A stretch of DNA of 64,000 nt from Streptomyces sp. NBC_00236 (GTDB taxonomy: Bacteria; Actinomycetota; Actinomycetes; Streptomycetales; Streptomycetaceae), in the NCBI RefSeq assembly GCF_036195045.1, contig NZ_CP108100.1, positions 7,440,001 through 7,504,000 on the forward strand, given 5' to 3'. Positions within the stretch are counted from its first letter, which is position 1; each line of letters starts with the position of its first letter. The translations under genes and the position numbers were made by a program. Positions 1 to 8,116 of the stretch are shown one piece after another. Under the pieces are notes generated by a model. The model saw only the letters and a program-made list of their open reading frames with translations. It was not told where the DNA came from and searched no databases.

Positions 1-279
1 CGGCTGCTGGAAGCGACCGAGCTGCCCAACGTGACCCTCCAGATCGCCGAGTTCTCCACCGGCCATCACCCGGGCACCTACGGGCCGTTCGTCCTCTTCC
101 GGTTCGCCGTCCCCGAACTCCCCGACATGGTCTACAGCGAATACCTGACCGGGGCCGTCTACTTCGACGCGCGCCCCGAGGTGGCCTCCTACCTCGAGGT
201 CATGGACCGCATGGCGGCCCAGGCCGCGACTGCACAACGCACGAAGGAAATCCTCCGGGACTTCCGCAAGGAGCTGTGA
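1..279 (+). CDS. C-terminal part of an XRE/DUF5753 regulator (cut by window start)
   Basis: The reading frame is open from the first base, so the N-terminal helix-turn-helix lies outside the window. The visible 92 residues look like the end of the DUF5753 effector domain of Scr1/WhiJ-type regulators: a hydrophobic strand (FVLFRFA), a segment where the protein reports on a bound partner (YSEYLTGAVYFD), and a closing helix ending in ILRDFRKEL. The next gene is a DUF397 protein overlapping by one base, which is the standard partner of these regulators and supports the call. A second complete pair of the same type lies at 53420-54474. Confidence 0.8.
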   Translation, partial: RLLEATELPNVTLQIAEFSTGHHPGTYGPFVLFRFAVPELPDMVYSEYLTGAVYFDARPEVASYLEVMDRMAAQAATAQRTKEILRDFRKEL

Positions 280-515
280 TGACACCCATATACAACGGCA
301 TGCCGGCCGCCGATCTCGGCTCCGAGGGCTGGTACAAGCCGTGGAGCGGTGGCAACGGCGGCAACTGCGTCGAGGCGATGAAGCTCTCCGACGGAAGAAT
401 CGCCATGCGCCAGTCCGCGGACCCCGAGGGCCCGGCCCTCATCTACACCCACCGTGAGATCGCCGCTTTCATCCAGGGCGCCAAGGCCGGTCAGGCAGAC
501 TTCCTCCTGACCTGA
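279..515 (+). CDS. DUF397 domain protein
   Basis: A small acidic protein of 78 residues. The DUF397 core is visible as W-x-K/S-P-W-S-G-G-N-G-G-N-C-V-E, then a strand with D-G-R-I-A-M-R-Q-S-A-D-P-E-G-P-A-L, and a last helix. The ATG at 279 overlaps the stop of the DUF5753 gene by one base; a GTG three bases earlier is also possible. DUF397 proteins are almost always encoded next to XRE-DUF5753 regulators in Streptomyces. They are thought to act with them, in an antitoxin-like or developmental switch role; the mechanism here is inferred only from family and position. Confidence 0.88.
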   Translation: MTPIYNGMPAADLGSEGWYKPWSGGNGGNCVEAMKLSDGRIAMRQSADPEGPALIYTHREIAAFIQGAKAGQADFLLT

Positions 516-596
516 CCCCACTGCGCGGGCGGTTCCCGGTCGCCGCGCACCGACGTCGTTTCTCTGTTCGCCGACCACGGATCCAAGGAGCGCGCT

Positions 597-1403
597 ATGA
601 CCGGGCACGAGCCCCCCGTCGAGATCGACACCAGTAAGCCGCATCCCGCCCGGATGTACGACTGGTTCCTCGGCGGCAAGGACAACTATCCGATCGACGA
701 GCAGATGGCCCGGCAGCTCCTCGCCGTGGACGCGCGCGGCCGTGACATGGCCCGCGTCAACCGGGCGTTCATGCACCGCGCCACCCGCTGGCTGGCGGAG
801 AACGGCATCCGGCAGTTCCTCGACATCGGTGCCGGGATACCGACCGAGCCCAACCTCCACCAGATCGCCCAGCAGACCGCGCCGGACGCGCGCGTCGTGT
901 ACTGCGACAACGACCCGATCGTCCTGGCCCATGCGGCGGCCCTGCTGCGCTCCACCCCCGAGGGCGCCACCGAGTACATCCAGGCCGACGCCCGCAGGCC
1001 CGAGGTCATCCTGGAAGCGGCCGGCAAGGTCCTCGACTTCGACAAGCCGATCGCCCTGTCCCTGCTGGCGCTGCTGCACTTCCTGGACGACGAGGACGGC
1101 GCCGCGGAACTGGTGGACCGCCTGGTCGACCAACTGGCCCCCGGCAGCTACCTCATCCTCTCGCAGACCACCGGCGACTTCGACCCGGAGGGCGCGGCCA
1201 AGGCCGCCGCCATGTACAAGGCCCGCGGCATGACGCTGCGCCCGCGCAGCCGGGCCGAACTCACCGCCTTCTTCCACGGTCTCGAACTCGTCGATCCGGG
1301 TGTCTCGCTCTCCGCCGACTGGCACCCGGAGCTCGGCGAGGTCATCGACGTCCCGGGCGACGAACCGATCCCGGGCTACGCGGGCGTGGCCCGCAAGGGC
1401 TGA
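597..1403 (+). CDS. SAM-dependent methyltransferase, DUF574 (Methyltransf_19) family
   Basis: A 268-residue protein with the family's N-terminal signature (S-K-P-H-P-A-R-M-Y-D-W-F-L-G-G-K-D-N-Y) at about residues 14-32. A Rossmann-type SAM site follows (F-L-D-I-G-A-G-I-P, about 78-86), then the acidic residue ending the second strand (V-V-Y-C-D-N-D-P). The substrate is unknown for this abundant actinobacterial family. AAGGAG precedes the ATG at a good distance. Its last 170 bases have a damaged copy about 1.3 kb downstream (2637-2811). It sits beside a DUF397/DUF5753 pair, a common arrangement in Streptomyces. Confidence 0.9.
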   Translation: MTGHEPPVEIDTSKPHPARMYDWFLGGKDNYPIDEQMARQLLAVDARGRDMARVNRAFMHRATRWLAENGIRQFLDIGAGIPTEPNLHQIAQQTAPDARVVYCDNDPIVLAHAAALLRSTPEGATEYIQADARRPEVILEAAGKVLDFDKPIALSLLALLHFLDDEDGAAELVDRLVDQLAPGSYLILSQTTGDFDPEGAAKAAAMYKARGMTLRPRSRAELTAFFHGLELVDPGVSLSADWHPELGEVIDVPGDEPIPGYAGVARKG

Positions 1404-1566
1404 GCGTTCGGCGCGTAGCGGCACCGAAGTGGCCCCGCCCGCCGTGCGGCGACTCGTCCGAGAGGTTGATTCTTACCCAATTCGCCATAATGGGGCTCTC
1501 AACGAGCGCAGGCGTCCGATCCGCACGGGATGGTGCGGATCACTGACGTCCGGAAGGCGAGAATCT

Positions 1567-2553
1567 ATGTGCACGCGGGCACTCTGGGCTGGCGCGGGCG
1601 GGGCTGTTCTGGTCGGGCGCAACATGGACTGGATGGAGGAGATGGGGACGAACCTCTGGGCGTTCCCACGCGGCATGGCCCGCGATGACGGGCTCGGCGG
1701 GACGCTGACCTGGACTTCTGTGTACGGCAGCCTGGTCGCCGGCGCGCACGACCTCATGACCGTCGACGGGCTCAACGAGGCCGGCCTGGCGGCACACCAG
1801 CTGTTCCTCCCGGAGTCCGACTACGGCGAGCGGGACGAGAGCCGGCCGGCTCTGAGCGTGGCGGTCTGGATGCAGTACGTACTCGACAACTTCGCGACCG
1901 TCGCTGACGCGGCGGCCTGGATCGAGAGCTCCCAGCTGCAGATCGTGACACAGAGTGACCCGTCGAGCGGTAAGTCGGTGACCCTGCACATGGTGCTGGA
2001 CGACAGCTCGGGCGATTCGGCGATCGTCGAGTACCTGGACGGGAAGCCGCGGGTGCACCACGACCAGGCCTACACGGTGGTCACCAACTCGCCCCCGTTC
2101 GACGAGCAGCTCGCGCACCTGCGCACGATCGAGGGCCTCGGCGGCAACGAGCCCCTGCCGGGCGGGACCGACCCCGAGGACCGCTTCGCGCGTGCGGCGT
2201 ACTACCTGACCAGGCTTCCGCAGCCCGGTGGCATCACCGAAGGGGTCGCTTCACTGCTGAGTGTGATGCGTAACGCAGCCCAGCCGTTCCGTGTCGCCGA
2301 TCCGCACAAGCCCTACGCCTCGCAGACCATTTGGCGCACACTCGCGGACCTGACCAACGGCGTCTACGTCTTTGAGTCGACATCACGGCCCAACATCGTG
2401 TGGGCACGGATGTCCGGACTCGATCTCTCCGAGGGTGCCCCCGCGCTGAAACTCGACCTGGCCCACGACACCGGCCTCGAAGGCGGACTCGTCGGAGACG
2501 TCACCGACCGCTTCGCCCAGGCACCGCCGATGCACTTCCTCCCGGCGCGGTAG
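1567..2553 (+). CDS. Linear amide C-N hydrolase, choloylglycine hydrolase/penicillin V acylase family
   Basis: A predicted 328-residue Ntn hydrolase. The ATG at 1567 is chosen because it places Cys at position 2, which becomes the N-terminal nucleophile after removal of Met; GGAAGG lies just upstream. Other expected elements are an Arg/Asp-containing G-R-N-M-D-W strand near residue 18, an Asn-containing V-V-T-N-S-P motif near 170, and an Arg in S-V-M-R-N-A-A near 235. Relatives hydrolyse amide bonds in bile salts, penicillin V or acyl-homoserine lactones. No signal peptide is present, so it should be cytosolic. The natural substrate cannot be read from sequence. Confidence 0.88.
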   Translation: MCTRALWAGAGGAVLVGRNMDWMEEMGTNLWAFPRGMARDDGLGGTLTWTSVYGSLVAGAHDLMTVDGLNEAGLAAHQLFLPESDYGERDESRPALSVAVWMQYVLDNFATVADAAAWIESSQLQIVTQSDPSSGKSVTLHMVLDDSSGDSAIVEYLDGKPRVHHDQAYTVVTNSPPFDEQLAHLRTIEGLGGNEPLPGGTDPEDRFARAAYYLTRLPQPGGITEGVASLLSVMRNAAQPFRVADPHKPYASQTIWRTLADLTNGVYVFESTSRPNIVWARMSGLDLSEGAPALKLDLAHDTGLEGGLVGDVTDRFAQAPPMHFLPAR

Positions 2554-2636
2554 AACCCAGTGGGCAGACGGCCCTTCCGACCGCACAGCGGTCAGGTCGA
2601 AGCGTCGAAGGCCCGGTTCACTCGTATGGCGTACTG

Positions 2637-2811
2637 GGCGGGCAGGCCCCGGGCATGGCCCCGCACCCGCGCAGCCGCGCCGAACCCACCGCCTTCCTCC
2701 ACGGTCTCGAACCCGTCGACCCGGGTGCCTCACTCTCCACCCCCGTGGCCCGGGATCGGTTCGTCGCCCGGGACGTCGATGACCTCGCCGAGCGTGGCAC
2801 GCAAGGCCTGA
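2637..2811 (+). pseudogene. Scrambled 3' remnant of a DUF574 methyltransferase with an internal 45-bp inversion
   Basis: Bases 2640-2740 encode a sequence close to the end of the intact methyltransferase at 597-1403 (R-S-R-A-E-P-T-A-F-L-H-G-L-E-P-V-D-P-G-A-S-L-S against R-S-R-A-E-L-T-A-F-F-H-G-L-E-L-V-D-P-G-V-S-L-S). Bases 2748-2792 are then an exact reverse complement of 1332-1376, 45 of 45 by my reading. After that the forward order resumes with S-V-A-R-K-A-stop, matching G-V-A-R-K-G-stop. The most economical account is a partial duplicate in which one short segment flipped. It cannot encode a methyltransferase. Confidence 0.8.
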
Positions 2812-2822
2812 ACGGTGACGGA

Positions 2823-2852
2823 AGCGGGGTGAGGCCGGCGCCTCACCCCGCT
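2823..2852. terminator. Bidirectional hairpin terminator
   Basis: A perfect stem of 13 bp (AGCGGGGTGAGGC pairing with its complement) closes a four-base CGGC loop. It lies between the rightward hydrolase/remnant region and the leftward gene ending at 2860, so it can stop transcripts from both sides. It has no U-tract, as is usual in Streptomyces. Confidence 0.75.
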
Positions 2853-2859
2853 CGGTGTC

Positions 2860-4017
2860 CTACAGCCGCACGCCGTCACGCAGCACCTGTTGCGCCACTG
2901 TCTGCCGAGGCACGCGCAGCTCCTCCCGGATGCGGGCCAGGTCGGGCTCGGCGAGCGTGATCGCCGCGGGACACTGCGGGGCCCGGGTCAGTCGTTCGAT
3001 GCGCAGGGCGCTGGAACCGTTGCCGGTGGAGACCGGTGCGTCCGGTCCGGAGGGCTGGGGCATGTCCTGTGCGCGCAGACGGGCCGCATGCGCGTGGAGC
3101 ATGTCCCAGAGATCCTCCTGCGGGGCCGCAGGCCGGTGAGTCCTGACGACGGTGCGCTTCTCGACGGCCAGCCGGTGCATCTCCATGCTGACCGCACGTG
3201 CGAGGCGCCCGTCACGCAGAGCGGCGAGAGCGGCCTGCGAGGAAGCAGCACGGGCCGACGCGTCGTCCGCCTCGAACAGCGCACGCCGGGCGGCCGGTTC
3301 CGTGAGCCACAGCAGCAGGCGGGCCGTCGCGGCCAGCGCCGTCCGGGGAATCCACAGCAGCCACTCGCTCTTCCGCGACCGTGCGTCGAAGCGTCGCGTT
3401 CCGTCTGCCACGGCGGCAGCGCCCAGGGCAACAGCGTTGATGCGTGGTGGCGTGGCGGAGGGCTCGCCTTCCTGCACGGCCCGCGACCCGGCTGTCAGCG
3501 ACCTGAGGGCCGTGCCGACGAACGCACCGTCCCGGACGTTGCGGGGAGCGCTCCGGCCCAGGGCCTGAGTCAGGGCGGCAACACGTTGCTGAGGAGGGGA
3601 GACAGCCCAGAGCGGGAGGCCCAGGACCAAGCAGCGTCGGCGACGAAGGCCGTAGTGGATGACGCTCACGGAGAAGTCCGGAGTGAACTGGACCGCGTCG
3701 ACGCGTCGTACTCCGGCGATGTCCGCCGTGCGGTGCAACAGCGCGAACAGGGCCGGTGCATCGGCTTCCCGCACGGTCGGCGCGTCAGGATCCAGTCGCC
3801 CGGGCCGCGGACGCATGGCAAAGGCCATGCCCAGGAGCAACAGGCCGATCCACGGCTGGAAGAACGTGCGAAATCCGAGAACGGTCAATCGCAGGCCGGT
3901 GAGGAAAAGCCCGGCTGTGACGAGATGGACCACCCCGGCCACGGCGTACGCGACCGCCGCTTTCGCGCACCCGACCCGTGAGGTGCTCGCCGGTCGGCCG
4001 TGCTGGTCGGAATCCAT
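2860..4017 (-). CDS. M48-peptidase-like membrane protein lacking the HExxH zinc motif
   Basis: A predicted 385-residue protein. Two hydrophobic segments near the N-terminus (about residues 20-40 and 50-66) precede a domain resembling M48 (HtpX/Ste24-type) peptidases. Where the family has Q-R-V-x-x-L-x-H-E-L-x-H, this protein has Q-R-V-A-A-L-T-Q-A-L-G-R, so both zinc-binding His and the catalytic Glu are replaced. The more distal Glu ligand is also not evident. The ATG at 4017 has a G-rich ribosome site (GGGGGG) in place. It is probably non-catalytic, with a binding or scaffold role; assignment to M48 rests on general layout and flanking residues. Confidence 0.65.
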   Translation of the reverse strand: MDSDQHGRPASTSRVGCAKAAVAYAVAGVVHLVTAGLFLTGLRLTVLGFRTFFQPWIGLLLLGMAFAMRPRPGRLDPDAPTVREADAPALFALLHRTADIAGVRRVDAVQFTPDFSVSVIHYGLRRRRCLVLGLPLWAVSPPQQRVAALTQALGRSAPRNVRDGAFVGTALRSLTAGSRAVQEGEPSATPPRINAVALGAAAVADGTRRFDARSRKSEWLLWIPRTALAATARLLLWLTEPAARRALFEADDASARAASSQAALAALRDGRLARAVSMEMHRLAVEKRTVVRTHRPAAPQEDLWDMLHAHAARLRAQDMPQPSGPDAPVSTGNGSSALRIERLTRAPQCPAAITLAEPDLARIREELRVPRQTVAQQVLRDGVRL

Positions 4018-4171
4018 GATGCCCCCCGGCAATGAACGGCTGATGCCGCGTGAAGATGAAATGATCTGATCAACATCGCGCAGGAATGACAAGTGGCCCG
4101 CGCATGTTCCGAAGGCGCGACCGACGACGCCCGGCACTCGGAGCGGTGCGGCCCCAGGCCACAATGGAGCC

Positions 4172-4612
4172 ATGTCCCGACGCACCGCACGCCCCCGACG
4201 GCCTTCCGCCGCCCCCGTCTTCCAGGTCACCCCCGCCCTGCCGTGCCCGTGCGGGCTGCCCGCCACCTACGGCGAGTGCTGCGGCCGGTTCCACGCCGGA
4301 GCGTCCGCACCGACGTGCGAGGCGCTGATGCGCTCCCGATACGCCGCCTTCGTCGTCCGGGACGTCGCGTACCTGCTCCGTACCTGGCACCCGGACCACC
4401 GGCCGGCCGTCCTTGACCTCGACCCCGGGCAGCGCTGGCAGGGGCTGGAGATCCTGGGGACGACGGAGGGCAGCGCCTTCCACACCACGGGAACGGTCAC
4501 CTTCCGGGCGCACTACACGATCGGCGGTGACCGCGACTCGCTCCACGAGAAGAGCCGCTTCGTCCGCCACGAGGGCGCCTGGGTCTACGAGTCGGCCGTC
4601 TTCGCCGAGTGA
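4172..4612 (+). CDS. YchJ-family (UPF0225) SEC-C motif protein
   Basis: A 146-residue protein with a zinc-binding SEC-C motif at its start: Cys25 and Cys27 (C-P-C-G), Cys36 and Cys37 (E-C-C), then F-H at 40-41. The rest (M-R-S-R-Y-A-A-F to the W-V-Y-E-S-A-V-F end) has the NTF2-like fold of the YchJ family, including the conserved W-H-P and F-R-A-H-Y segments. Function of the family is unknown; SEC-C motifs usually bind zinc and contact other proteins or nucleic acid. It stands alone, transcribed away from the M48-like gene. Confidence 0.88.
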   Translation: MSRRTARPRRPSAAPVFQVTPALPCPCGLPATYGECCGRFHAGASAPTCEALMRSRYAAFVVRDVAYLLRTWHPDHRPAVLDLDPGQRWQGLEILGTTEGSAFHTTGTVTFRAHYTIGGDRDSLHEKSRFVRHEGAWVYESAVFAE

Positions 4613-4648
4613 ACCGTCGCGCGGGGGACAGGGCGGAATCGGTATCCG

Positions 4649-4860
4649 TCAGCTGAACACGGACACGCGCTTCCGGTGCAGGGTCGGCTTCTCGTACGCG
4701 TCGACGAGGGCCACGGCCAGATCCGCGTACGACAGACGGGCCGACGGCGACTCGGGCACACGGTCCCCACCGATCCGGTAGCGGCCCGTCCTGACCCCGT
4801 CCGCCTCCAGCAGCGCCGGCGGCGTCAGCATCAGCCAGTCGGCGTGCCGCTCGGTGCCAT
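4649..4860 (-). pseudogene. 5'-truncated NAD(P)H-binding oxidoreductase (NmrA/SDR-like)
   Basis: Only about the last 68 codons are recognisable: A-D-W-L-M-L-T-P-P, then G-R-Y-R-I-G-G, then the closing Y-A-D-L-A-V-A-L-V-D helix and R-V-S-V-F-S end. This is the C-terminal end of the NAD(P)-dependent epimerase/NmrA-like family. The N-terminal Rossmann part is missing. Upstream of about 4860 the frame runs antisense into the truncated HxlR gene and no longer resembles the family. Confidence 0.75.
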
Positions 4861-5079
4861 CACCCCCAAGTGCTCGCGGCGACCCTGCGGGCGATGGAGC
4901 GGGACGGACTCGTGACCCGTACCGCCTACGACGAGAACCCGCCCCGGGTCGAGTACGAGCTGACACCGCTCGGGCACTCCCTGATGCTCCTCGTCGAAGC
5001 CGCGAGGAGCTGGAGCAAGGACCATCTGCCCGCGCTCCTCGAAGCCCGCGCGGCGCACGAGGCGGCGGGGAGGACGTAG
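4861..5079 (+). pseudogene. 5'-truncated HxlR-family regulator
   Basis: The readable part begins in the middle of the winged helix (L-A-A-T-L-R-A-M-E-R-D-G-L-V-T-R), continues through the wing (P-P-R-V-E-Y-E-L-T-P-L-G), and ends with the normal C-terminal helix. The first half of the DNA-binding domain is absent. HxlR regulators are commonly divergent from NAD(P)H-binding oxidoreductases. Here both partners are headless and meet at about 4860, so one deletion probably removed both starts and the shared promoter. A GTG at 4870 could in principle start a 69-residue product, but I see no ribosome site. Confidence 0.75.
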
Positions 5080-5082
5080 GCG

Positions 5083-7155
5083 TCAGACCGGCGCCCCTGC
5101 CGGGGCGACCGGAGCCAGTTCCTGCGTGAGGTCCTCCGCCAGCAGCCGCTTGGCGATCACGTCGACCGCCGCGCGCAGCCGGGTGTCGTCGGCCTGTGCT
5201 CCCTGGTCGCCCAGCTGCTCGGTGAGCCAGTGGGACCAGGCGTCGTTGATGGTCCTGGCCTCCCGGCTGCCCGCCTCGGTGTGGGTGAACAGATGGCCGT
5301 CCCCGGTGAGATAGCCCTCCTCGATCATCCGGTCGAAGACGGGCACCAGGACCTCCGGCGGGATCCTGTGCCGCGTCGCGATCAGCCGGAGTCCCGCGTG
5401 GCCGACCATCCGGGTGAACAGCTCGACCTGCATGACCGCCCAGGCCCCCGCCATGTCGAGCCGGGTGTCGGACGAGGCCACGATCCGCCGGGCCGTGTCC
5501 GGGTCCACCCGGCGCAGCACCTTGGCCACCGAGAACTCCAGCAGCCGGGCCGAGTCCCCGGCGCTCGGCGACGCGAACCCGTCACCCATGTCGGTCGAGG
5601 AGGCCCGTGCCGTGTCCCGCAGCTTCACCTGCTTCAGGAACAGCGCCACGACGAATCCGAGCACCGCGACCGGCACCGTCCACAGGAACACCGTGTGCAG
5701 GGTGTCGGCGTATGCCTGGGCGAGAGGTGCCGACTGGGCGTCGGGGAGTGAGTGCAGCCCTTCCGGGCTCTGCGAGGCCTTCGCCACCACCGCCGGATCT
5801 CCGCCCGCCCGCACCGCCGCCGCCACCCCGTCCTCGAGGTTCGGCCCGAGCGAGTTGGCGTAGATGGTCCCGAACACCGCCGTGCCGAACGAGCTGCCGA
5901 GCGTCCGGAAGAAGGTCACCCCCGATGTCGCCGTGCCCAGGTCCGCGTAGTCGACCGTGTTCTGCACCGCGATCGTCAGGACCTGCATGCACAGCCCGAT
6001 GCCGAGCCCGAGCACCAGCATGTACAGCGACTCCAGCCACACCCCGCTGTCCGGCCCCATCCGGGAGAGCAGGAACAGTCCGACCGCCATGACGAGGGAG
6101 CCCACGATGGGGAAGATCCGGTAGCGGCCGGTCTTGCTGACCACGTTGCCGCTGAAGATCGAGGCTGCCAGGAGTCCGATGACCATCGGCAGCGTCCGGA
6201 CCCCCGACAGCGTCGCCGAGTCCCCGTCCACGTACTGCAGATAGGTCGGCAGATAGATCATCGCGCCGAGCATCGCGAAGCCCACGATGAAGCTGAGGAT
6301 CGAGCAGACCGTGAAGACCGGATTGTTGAACAGCCGCATCGGCAGCATCGGTTCCTTCGCCCGGAACTCGACGAAGCAGAACGCGGCGAGGGCGGCCAGG
6401 CCGAGGACGAAAAGGCCGATGATGACGGGGGAGCCCCAGGCGTACTCGTTGCCGCCCCAGCTCGTCGCCAGGATCAGGGAGCTCGCCCCGACCGTGACCA
6501 TCGCGATGCCCAGGTAGTCGATCACCGGACGTCCCGCCGCCTTCACGGACGGAATGGTCCTGGCTGCCGCGATGACCACCACGATCGCGATCGGGACGTT
6601 GACGTAGAACGCCCAGCGCCAGGTCAGATGGTCGGTGAAGAGGCCGCCCAGCAGCGGCCCGATGACGGTCGATACGCCGAAGACCGCACCGATCGCACCC
6701 TGGTACTTGCCGCGGTCGCGCAGCGGGATCACATCGGCGATCAGCGCCATCGACGTGACCATCAGACCGCCCGCGCCGATGCCCTGGAGACCGCGCCACA
6801 CGATCAGCAGCGTCATGTTGGTCGCGAGACCGCAGAGGAACGAACCGGTGATGAAGATGATCGCCGAGACCTGGAAGACGATCTTCCGGCCGAACAGGTC
6901 ACCGAACTTGCCGACCAGCACCGTCGCCACGGTCTCCGCCAGGAGGTACGCGGTCACCACCCACGACATATGGGCGGCGCCGCCCAGGTCCGAGACGATC
7001 GTGGGCAGCGCCGTGCCCACGATCGTCTGGTCGAGGGCGGCCAGCAGAATGCCCAGCACGATCGTGGCGAAGACGATGTTCCGGCGGCGCGGATCGAGCA
7101 GGGGCGGTGCGCCGGCGGCCTGCGCGGCGGGGGCGATCTCGCTGGCAGTGGTCAC
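5083..7155 (-). CDS. DHA2-family (EmrB/QacA-type) MFS exporter with C-terminal winged-helix-like tail
   Basis: A 690-residue transporter. The drug:H+ antiporter motifs are visible: L-D-x-T-I-V-x-x-A-L-P in helix 1 (about residues 41-51), G-K-F-G-D-L-F-G-R-K in the loop after helix 2, and R-x-x-Q-G-I-G-A-G (motif B) in helix 4. Fourteen membrane helices are expected up to about residue 520. The last 160 residues are soluble and resemble a MarR-like winged-helix fold (P-P-E-V-L-V-P-V-F-D-R-M-I-E-E-G-Y-L), a fusion seen in Streptomyces members. It probably exports a toxic small molecule. Its stop lies 3 bp from the convergent HxlR remnant. Confidence 0.9.
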   Translation of the reverse strand: MTTASEIAPAAQAAGAPPLLDPRRRNIVFATIVLGILLAALDQTIVGTALPTIVSDLGGAAHMSWVVTAYLLAETVATVLVGKFGDLFGRKIVFQVSAIIFITGSFLCGLATNMTLLIVWRGLQGIGAGGLMVTSMALIADVIPLRDRGKYQGAIGAVFGVSTVIGPLLGGLFTDHLTWRWAFYVNVPIAIVVVIAAARTIPSVKAAGRPVIDYLGIAMVTVGASSLILATSWGGNEYAWGSPVIIGLFVLGLAALAAFCFVEFRAKEPMLPMRLFNNPVFTVCSILSFIVGFAMLGAMIYLPTYLQYVDGDSATLSGVRTLPMVIGLLAASIFSGNVVSKTGRYRIFPIVGSLVMAVGLFLLSRMGPDSGVWLESLYMLVLGLGIGLCMQVLTIAVQNTVDYADLGTATSGVTFFRTLGSSFGTAVFGTIYANSLGPNLEDGVAAAVRAGGDPAVVAKASQSPEGLHSLPDAQSAPLAQAYADTLHTVFLWTVPVAVLGFVVALFLKQVKLRDTARASSTDMGDGFASPSAGDSARLLEFSVAKVLRRVDPDTARRIVASSDTRLDMAGAWAVMQVELFTRMVGHAGLRLIATRHRIPPEVLVPVFDRMIEEGYLTGDGHLFTHTEAGSREARTINDAWSHWLTEQLGDQGAQADDTRLRAAVDVIAKRLLAEDLTQELAPVAPAGAPV

Positions 7156-7210
7156 CTTTGCACCCTCACACCGCCCCCTGTCACCCGCATGCGGGAGGCG
7201 GCCGGACGTG

Positions 7211-8038
7211 TCAGCCCAGCAGGTCCTTCAGTGAGGCCTTCATCCGTGCGACGAACGCCTCCCGCACCGGCTCGCCCACCCGGTCCAGCGAGAGATACGG
7301 ATTGAGGTCCTCCAGTTCTACGAGCAGCAACTCACCCGCCTCCGTCCGGCACGCGTCGACCCGCTGGATGCCGTGGTCGAGGGTGTTCCAGTCGACGAAC
7401 GCGCGCGCGAACGCCAGATCCGCGGCGTCGGCCTCGTACGGCTCCAGCACCCACCGCTGCTCCGGGTGCGGCGCGTACAGCGCGTACTGGAAGTCGTGGT
7501 CGACGAAGTAGAAGGACACCTCGTAGCGGAAGTCGATGCGCGGCTGGACCAGCTCCGTGCCGTCCGCCCCCGGCGGGAGCTCAGGGGTACGGACGAACCG
7601 CAGCCCGACCGAGTCCGCGCCCAGCTTCGGCTTGATGACATAGCCCTCGGCCTCGGGCAGCAGCCCCAGATCCGCCGCCCGGTCCACGGTGGGGATGACC
7701 GGGTACCCGGCCCGGCTCAGATCGACCAGGTACTGCTTGCCCGCCATGTCGCCACGGCCCGTCAGCGGGTTGTACACCCGCGTGCCCAGCTTCCGGGCCC
7801 GCGCACAGAACGCGTCGTACGCCTCCTGGTAGTGCAGCACCGGGCCGCTGTTGCGTACGACGACGGCGTCGAATCCCTCCAGCAGCGCGGCGGCGTCACG
7901 GGGGTGGCAGAGAGCGACGTCGAAGTCCTCGCGCAGCCGCGACGTCAGGTGGATGTCCTCGTCGCAGTAGCGGCGCCCGCGCGCCTCGTAGGCGAGATCG
8001 GTGACGAAGAGAACGGACGGGCGCGGGCCGGCGGGCAT
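7211..8038 (-). CDS. ATP-grasp domain protein
   Basis: A 275-residue protein. The N-terminus has an alpha/beta start (S-V-L-F-V-T-D-L-A-Y) and V-V-R-N-S-G-P-V-L-H-Y. The middle has the ATP-grasp pattern: a lysine strand (Y-V-I-K-P-K-L-G-A-D-S-V-G), then a Glu region (L-V-Q-P-R-I-D-F-R-Y-E-V-S-F-Y-F), and a metal-binding E-L-E-D-L-N-P-Y near 245. It should ligate a carboxylate to an amine or thiol using ATP; the substrate is unknown. The ATG at 8038 has GGGGGA upstream. It is divergent from a P450 across 78 bp, so the two may be co-regulated. Confidence 0.8.
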   Translation of the reverse strand: MPAGPRPSVLFVTDLAYEARGRRYCDEDIHLTSRLREDFDVALCHPRDAAALLEGFDAVVVRNSGPVLHYQEAYDAFCARARKLGTRVYNPLTGRGDMAGKQYLVDLSRAGYPVIPTVDRAADLGLLPEAEGYVIKPKLGADSVGLRFVRTPELPPGADGTELVQPRIDFRYEVSFYFVDHDFQYALYAPHPEQRWVLEPYEADAADLAFARAFVDWNTLDHGIQRVDACRTEAGELLLVELEDLNPYLSLDRVGEPVREAFVARMKASLKDLLG

Positions 8039-8116
8039 GGTTCCCCCAGGGGGTTCAAGAGCGGACGGTGGGTCAATAACCTGAGCGACGTTGCCCGTCA
8101 ACGACCCTGGAGCGTC

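Noticed and set aside
189..1424. Long minus-strand open frame across the methyltransferase
   Set aside because: It is the antisense of three overlapping real genes; composition is Val/Gly/Arg-heavy without any domain.
4018..4266. N-terminal extension of the M48-like protein
   Set aside because: It overlaps the YchJ-like gene's start antisense and lacks a ribosome site; the ATG at 4017 has one.
5752..7305. Long plus-strand open frame opposite the DHA2 exporter
   Set aside because: It is rich in R, H, D and P as expected for the antisense of a G/C-biased gene; the opposite strand has clear transporter motifs and 14 helices.
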